Assembly (NCBI GenBank): GCA_024640385.1
Contig: JAHEFC010000106.1
Location: 1-10,759, forward strand
Length of the DNA: 10,759 bases
DNA from: Sphingobacteriales bacterium
GTDB taxonomy: Bacteria > Bacteroidota > Bacteroidia > Chitinophagales > Chitinophagaceae
Reading direction: 5' to 3'
In this document: in pieces, positions 6,414 to 10,759 of the stretch
Layout of the letters: every line of letters begins with the position of its first letter
Position numbering within the stretch: the stretch's first letter is position 1
Notes under the pieces: model-generated
The model's input: only the letters and a program-made list of their open reading frames with translations
What the model was told of the DNA's origin: nothing
Database searches by the model: none
Program-made: the position numbers and the translations under genes

Positions 6414-6487
6414 GAGCAGGTTGCAGGTTACAGGTTGCAGGTTGCAGGAAATCAATTATGCGGCAACCTGTAACCTGCAACCTGCTC
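6414..6487. terminator. Perfect 25-bp inverted repeat built of 7-bp tandem units
   Basis: Bases 6414-6438 are perfectly complementary to 6463-6487, with a 24-nt loop. The left arm and part of the loop consist of a heptamer (GCAGGTT, once ACAGGTT) repeated in register from 6417 to 6448; the right arm holds three inverted copies. The repeat begins two bases after the stop codon of the dehydrogenase gene, and the next gene starts 85 bp later, so a transcription terminator or mRNA-end-protecting hairpin is likely. There is no T-tract on the + strand. The perfect complementarity of such a long stem suggests recent formation or active maintenance. Confidence 0.8.
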
Positions 6488-6533
6488 ATGTTAACAGTAA
6501 AATGCAAATAACAGGCGCCCAAGCGTTATTAAG

Positions 6534-6576
6534 GCATAAATTAGCAGTATTATTCATGCGCTAATTTTTATTATGC
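6534..6576. promoter_or_regulatory. Nested inverted repeat over the start of the efflux operon
   Basis: AAATTAGC (6538-6545) and GCTAATTT (6560-6567) form a perfect 8-bp inverted repeat with a 14-nt spacer. An outer pair, GCATAA (6534-6539) and TTATGC (6571-6576), encloses it and includes the ATG of the membrane-fusion gene (6573-6575). As DNA it resembles an operator for a dimeric repressor of the kind that often controls RND pumps. As RNA it could hide the start codon. TAATTTTT (6562-6569) is one base off the -7 box consensus. No regulator gene is present in the window. Confidence 0.45.
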
Positions 6577-7721
6577 TTCGGAAATTGAGGTACTTTCCAT
6601 ATTTCGCCATTGCTGTACTTATCAGCTCTTGCGGCGAAAAAAAAGAAGAACAAAAAGCTTTGCCACCCCTTGAAGTTCAGGTTATACCTGCATCTACGCA
6701 GGATGTATCACTTTATGCTGACTATGTGGGCCAAACCATGGGTGAATCTGATGTAGAGGTCACATCCCGTGTGGATGGCTGGGTTCAGTCACTGAATTAC
6801 CAGGAAGGTGGGGATGTCAAAGCCGGGCAACTCCTTTATACCATCGACGAATTGCCATTTCAGAATAAACTGGACCAGGCCAGGGGTGGACTTGCTGAAG
6901 CGAAAACCCTTTTGGAAAAAGCGCGTGCCGACCTGGCACGTATTGAGCCACTGGCAGCCATGAATGCCGTGAGCCAGCGCGAACTGGTTGCAGCGCAGGC
7001 TCAGTTTGGAGCGGCACAGGGAAGAGTGCAGTCTGCAGAAGCAGCTGTGCGAAACGCAAATATCGAATTGGGATATACCAGGATCAAAGCGCCCATCAGC
7101 GGAATGATCGGTATCTCCAAGGTGAGGGTAGGCGATTATGTGGGGGCCTCAAGGATGATCCTGAATACCATTTCCCAGATCAGAACGGTCAGGGCAAGAT
7201 TTACCATGGCAGAAAATGATCTTTTCAGGCTCTATCGCATGAATAAAGCCAAAGGGAATGCGACACTTAACCGGGATGTCGAAATGATACTTTCAGACGG
7301 GTCAGTATTTCCGCAGCGGGGAGTGATCAATTTTGCAGACCGCCAGGTGGATCCTTCCACAGGGGCACTCACCATCGACGCCAGTTTTCCTAACCCCGAC
7401 AGAATGCTCAGACCAGGCTTGTATGTCAAAGTGAGGCTGCTTATTGAGAAACGGGATTCTGCCCTATTGATCCCTCAAAAAGCCATTGCTGAACTCCAGG
7501 GCCAGAAGCAGGTCTTTGTTATTGGCGACAGTAATAAAGTCAGTATGAAGCTGATACAGACAGGCCCGAAATATGGAAGATATACCATTGTGGAATCAGG
7601 TCTGGTGCCCGGTGAAAAAGTGGTCATCGGAGGAACTGCATTGCTCAGGAACGGGATGGTGGTTGTTCCAAAGGCACTGGATCCGAAAGACAGTACGGCA
7701 TTAGATATTCCTGAAAATTAA
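6573..7721 (+). CDS. RND efflux periplasmic adaptor (membrane-fusion) lipoprotein, AcrA/MexA-like
   Basis: The adaptor links an inner-membrane RND pump to an outer-membrane TolC-type channel. The 382-residue protein starts with a lipoprotein signal (hydrophobic 11-18, lipobox I-S-S-C with C20 as the lipidated residue). Next come the first lipoyl half-motif (VTSRVDGWVQSLNYQEGGDV, 63-82), a coiled-coil hairpin (about 98-163, rich in Ala, Glu, Gln and Arg), and the second lipoyl half (TRIKAPISGMIG, 169-180). The beta-barrel and membrane-proximal domains follow, with LRPGLYVKVRL (279-289) and VPGEKVVIGG (345-354). The order and size fit the MexA/AcrA family. The downstream pump gene starts 11 bp after its stop, so the two are an operon. 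The start codon lies within an inverted repeat that might control the operon. The transported compounds cannot be predicted from the sequence. Confidence 0.96.
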   Translation: MLRKLRYFPYFAIAVLISSCGEKKEEQKALPPLEVQVIPASTQDVSLYADYVGQTMGESDVEVTSRVDGWVQSLNYQEGGDVKAGQLLYTIDELPFQNKLDQARGGLAEAKTLLEKARADLARIEPLAAMNAVSQRELVAAQAQFGAAQGRVQSAEAAVRNANIELGYTRIKAPISGMIGISKVRVGDYVGASRMILNTISQIRTVRARFTMAENDLFRLYRMNKAKGNATLNRDVEMILSDGSVFPQRGVINFADRQVDPSTGALTIDASFPNPDRMLRPGLYVKVRLLIEKRDSALLIPQKAIAELQGQKQVFVIGDSNKVSMKLIQTGPKYGRYTIVESGLVPGEKVVIGGTALLRNGMVVVPKALDPKDSTALDIPEN

Positions 7722-7732
7722 GAGCGAATTTT

Positions 7733-10700
7733 ATGGCTGAATTTTTTGTACGAAGGCCTATTGTTGCGATGGTTTTGTCGATCATCATCGTGATCCTCGG
7801 GGCGGTATCTTTACAATCTGTACCGGTTGCACAATACCCTGAGATCGTGCCTCCCATGATCCAGATCAGTGCCGACTTTATTGGTGCAAATGCGATCAAC
7901 GTTGAGCAGGCCGTTGCTACTCCCATAGAACAGAAAGTGAATGGTGTTGAGAATATGCTTTATATGAAAAGCGTCAACACTTCTGATGGTAATATGACTT
8001 TACAGGTGAGCTTTGAAGTTGGTACAAACCTGGATATTGCCAATATGCTTACCCAGAACAAGGTTAAGCTGGCAGAGCCATTTCTCCCACAAGCCACCAA
8101 GCAAACCGGTGTGAATGTGAAGAAGTCTCTCAATTTCCCCTTACTGCTTGTTTCCCTGAGTTCTCCCAAAGGAACTTACGACAACAACTTCATGTCCAAT
8201 TATGCCAACATCAATATGGTGGATGAGCTCGCCCGTATTAAGGGTGTGGGTGAGGTGTTGTTATATGGCGGATCTGACTATGCCATGCGTGTTTGGATCA
8301 AACCAGACCTGATTACCAAGTTGGGTATCACCATTGAAGACATACAATATGCACTCCAGCAACAGAATGTGATCACTCCGGGAGGTAAATTCGGCGGAGC
8401 TCCTGCGCCCAAAGGAACTGAGAACACATACACTGTCATGTTGCAGGAAAGACTGATCAGTGAAGAGGATTTTGGCAACATTGTAGTGAAGGCAAAAAAA
8501 GATGGCGCTATTGTCAGAATGAAGGATATCGGACGTATCGAACTGGGTACACTTACCTATAGCAGCTTCTCACGTGTGAATGGCAATCCGGGCGCAGTTA
8601 TCGGCTTTTTCCAGATCCCCGGATCAAATGCGCTGGAAGTAGCTGATCAGATCAAAGCGAAAGTGAAGGAACTATCAGATAAGTTTCCCCCTGATATGGT
8701 TTACGATGTTTCCCTGGATACCACGCTGGCTGTAACCGCGGGTATCGAGGAGATCTTGCATACTTTGTTTGAAGCCGTGGCGCTGGTGATCCTGGTGGTT
8801 TTCATATTCCTGCAAGATTGGCGTGCGACCCTGATCCCATTATTGACTGTACCGGTATCGCTGATTGGTACTTTTATGGTGTTCCCCCTGCTTGGATTTT
8901 CTGTGAATACACTCTCCCTTCTCGGCCTGGTGCTGGCCATCGGTATTGTTGTGGACGATGCTATTGTAGTGGTGGAAGCCGTTATGCATAATATTGAACA
9001 GGGCCTGAATCCCAAGGAGGCAACCGTCAAGGCCATGAAAGAAGTGTCGGGGCCGGTAATTGCCATTGCACTGATCCTGGTTGCAGTGTTTGTTCCTGTA
9101 GCCGCTACACCAGGTATTACAGGCCGGCTTTACCAGCAGTTTGCCATCACCATTGCCATATCAGTCGTGTTCTCGGCCATCAATGCATTGACACTGAGTC
9201 CTGCTCTCGCGTCATTACTGCTCCGTCCTCACAAAGAGAAAAAAGGCCCCCTTGCGGCATTCTTCAGGGGATTCAATAATGTTTTTGACAAGTTCACCAG
9301 TGGTTATACCGGTGTTGCAAAGTTCTTTGTGACCAAGGCCATCAGGAGTGTGATTATAGTAGCCATTGTTGGCGTTGCTGCAGGATTGTTGGGTACAAGG
9401 ATCCCGGGTGGTTTTGTGCCGGATGAAGACCAGGGATATTTCATGATGAACATCAGTCTGCCGGAGGGGTCTTCTATCCAACGTACTGATGAAGTAGCTA
9501 AACAGGCGGAAAAAATACTTTCAAAAGAAGAGGGCGTAAGAAGTTTTGTTACCATCAATGGTTACAGCCTGCTGACCAATGCCTATGCCCCAAATGCGTC
9601 TTTCCTTTTTGTGGAAGTAAAGAAATGGGACGAAAGAAGTGAGACTGTAGCCAAACTGGTGGAAAAACTGAATAAGGCATTTGCAAAGGATATCACCAGG
9701 GGTACCGTTATTGCTTTTGGTCCTCCACCCATCCAGGGCCTGGGTACATCAGCAGGATTTTCGCTGATGTTGCAGGACAGGGGTGGCAACACACCACAAT
9801 ACCTTTCAGTGAATGCAGATAAGTTCATGGCTGAAGCCAGGAAACGTCCTGAGATAGGTTCTATCAGAACCACTTACAGATCCGGATCGCCGCAGATCAA
9901 ACTGGAGATCGACCGGGACAAAGCTGAGAAACTGGATGTGCCCATGTCGTCCATTTCAACAACCATTGGAGCCTTTCTTGGAGGGAATTATGTGAACGAT
10001 TTCAACCGTTTTGGCAGGCAATACCGTGTATATATCCAGGCGGAGCCGGAATACCGGGTTAAGCCGGAGGATATGCAGCAATTCAACGTCAGGAGCAGGG
10101 GAGGCGCTCTTGTTCCTTTAACTACGCTCGTTAGTTATAAGAATGTTACCGGCCCTGAATTTACCAACAGGTTCAATTTATACCGGTCAGCAGAACTATC
10201 TGGTGCACCGGCCGAAGGCTATAGTTCCATGCAGGCATTGAACGCATTACAGGAGGTTGCCAAAACAGCATTGCCACCAGATATGTCGTACCAGTGGACC
10301 AACGTATCCTACCAGGAAAAGCAATCTGAAGGCAAAGGAGGCACCGTGTTCATTTTCGCCATCATCTTCGTATTTCTTATTCTTGCCGCCCAGTATGAAA
10401 GCTGGGGATTGCCATTCAGCGTGTTGTTAGGAACACCATTTGCGGTATTCGGCGCCTTCCTGGGTCTTTTCCTTTCGAGGATGAGCAATTCACTTATTGT
10501 CAGTAATGTGTTTGCTCAAATTGGCCTGGTGATGCTGATCGGTCTTGCTGCAAAAAATGCGATCCTCATCGTTGAATTTGCCAAAGCCGAGCACGAGAAA
10601 GGAGTGCCATTAAAAGAAGCGGCGATCACAGCGGCCAAACTCAGGTTCCGGCCCATCCTGATGACGGCATTTGCATTCATCCTGGGTGTGATACCTCTTT

Positions 10701-10759
10701 TGACTGCAACGGGCGCCGGTGCGCAGGCGAGGTCTGTGATGGGTATTACTGTATTCAGC
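7733..10759 (+). CDS. RND efflux pump inner-membrane transporter, HAE1 family, AcrB-like (C-terminus outside window)
   Basis: The frame stays open from the ATG at 7733 to the right edge: 1009 residues, against about 1049 for AcrB, so only a few dozen residues are missing. The start FFVRRPIVAMVLSIIIV (4-20) is the first transmembrane helix typical of AcrB. The proton-relay pair D408-D409 lies in GIVVDDAIVVVE (404-415) and the partner lysine K941 in GLAAKNAILIVEFAK (937-951), so the pump should be active. Other landmarks are the FVPDEDQGYF segment (561-570) after the helix that starts the second half, the two large periplasmic loops (about 30-340 and 560-870), and membrane helices around 342-500 and 871-1009. 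Such pumps export hydrophobic drugs, detergents or other small molecules from the periplasm and inner membrane using the proton gradient. A TolC-family gene would be expected next, outside the window. Confidence 0.97.
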   Translation, partial: MAEFFVRRPIVAMVLSIIIVILGAVSLQSVPVAQYPEIVPPMIQISADFIGANAINVEQAVATPIEQKVNGVENMLYMKSVNTSDGNMTLQVSFEVGTNLDIANMLTQNKVKLAEPFLPQATKQTGVNVKKSLNFPLLLVSLSSPKGTYDNNFMSNYANINMVDELARIKGVGEVLLYGGSDYAMRVWIKPDLITKLGITIEDIQYALQQQNVITPGGKFGGAPAPKGTENTYTVMLQERLISEEDFGNIVVKAKKDGAIVRMKDIGRIELGTLTYSSFSRVNGNPGAVIGFFQIPGSNALEVADQIKAKVKELSDKFPPDMVYDVSLDTTLAVTAGIEEILHTLFEAVALVILVVFIFLQDWRATLIPLLTVPVSLIGTFMVFPLLGFSVNTLSLLGLVLAIGIVVDDAIVVVEAVMHNIEQGLNPKEATVKAMKEVSGPVIAIALILVAVFVPVAATPGITGRLYQQFAITIAISVVFSAINALTLSPALASLLLRPHKEKKGPLAAFFRGFNNVFDKFTSGYTGVAKFFVTKAIRSVIIVAIVGVAAGLLGTRIPGGFVPDEDQGYFMMNISLPEGSSIQRTDEVAKQAEKILSKEEGVRSFVTINGYSLLTNAYAPNASFLFVEVKKWDERSETVAKLVEKLNKAFAKDITRGTVIAFGPPPIQGLGTSAGFSLMLQDRGGNTPQYLSVNADKFMAEARKRPEIGSIRTTYRSGSPQIKLEIDRDKAEKLDVPMSSISTTIGAFLGGNYVNDFNRFGRQYRVYIQAEPEYRVKPEDMQQFNVRSRGGALVPLTTLVSYKNVTGPEFTNRFNLYRSAELSGAPAEGYSSMQALNALQEVAKTALPPDMSYQWTNVSYQEKQSEGKGGTVFIFAIIFVFLILAAQYESWGLPFSVLLGTPFAVFGAFLGLFLSRMSNSLIVSNVFAQIGLVMLIGLAAKNAILIVEFAKAEHEKGVPLKEAAITAAKLRFRPILMTAFAFILGVIPLLTATGAGAQARSVMGITVFS

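Noticed and set aside
6414..6487. Reading the heptamer repeats as a CRISPR array or IS end.
   Set aside because: Repeats are only 7 bp with no spacers, no transposase gene is present, and I saw no flanking target duplication.

Overview
The window looks like part of a chromosome from a Bacteroidota bacterium, most likely of the Chitinophagaceae/Chitinophagales type. This is inferred from the protein families, the Tat and Sec signal peptides ending in 'AQ'/'AQA', the near-absence of Shine-Dalgarno sequences, a match to the Bacteroidota promoter box TAnnTTTG, and Bacteroidota-style variants of the PdxA (GDLNGIG) and KsgA (NFPY) motifs. I see no phage, transposon, CRISPR, tRNA or rRNA signal.

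Left part (1-2773): an exported-protein locus around a 59-bp divergent intergenic region. Leftward runs a two-gene unit: a Sec-exported formylglycine-generating-enzyme-like (SUMF1 fold) protein, then a Tat-exported Gfo/Idh/MocA oxidoreductase that leaves the window at its left edge. Rightward runs a Tat-exported hydroxypyruvate-isomerase-like TIM-barrel protein. All three appear to act outside the cytoplasm, and a joint role in sugar or polyol processing is a reasonable inference. The SUMF1-fold protein lacks the catalytic cysteine pair of true FGE.

Middle part (2867-6411): a LolA-like secreted or periplasmic protein converges on pdxA (vitamin B6 synthesis). pdxA is divergent, across 43 bp, from ksgA/rsmA (16S rRNA dimethylation). 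ksgA overlaps by 4 bp a D-2-hydroxyacid dehydrogenase. In enterobacteria pdxA and ksgA also neighbour each other, but there they run in the same direction. The dehydrogenase might serve serine synthesis (SerA-like) or B6 synthesis (PdxB-like).

Right part (6573-10759): an RND efflux operon, with a lipoprotein membrane-fusion protein followed 11 bp later by an AcrB-like HAE1 pump cut by the right window edge. An outer-membrane TolC-type gene would be expected just beyond the window.

Three intergenic spacers hold short-period (7-8 bp) tandem repeats folded into inverted repeats: 2813-2854, 3559-3602 and 6414-6487, the last a perfect 25-bp stem. They look like repeat-built hairpins acting as gene-end punctuation and are, with the nested inverted repeat at the start of the efflux operon, the most unusual non-coding structure here. 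I found no clear undescribed multi-gene system; the exported sugar-enzyme cluster is the nearest candidate.
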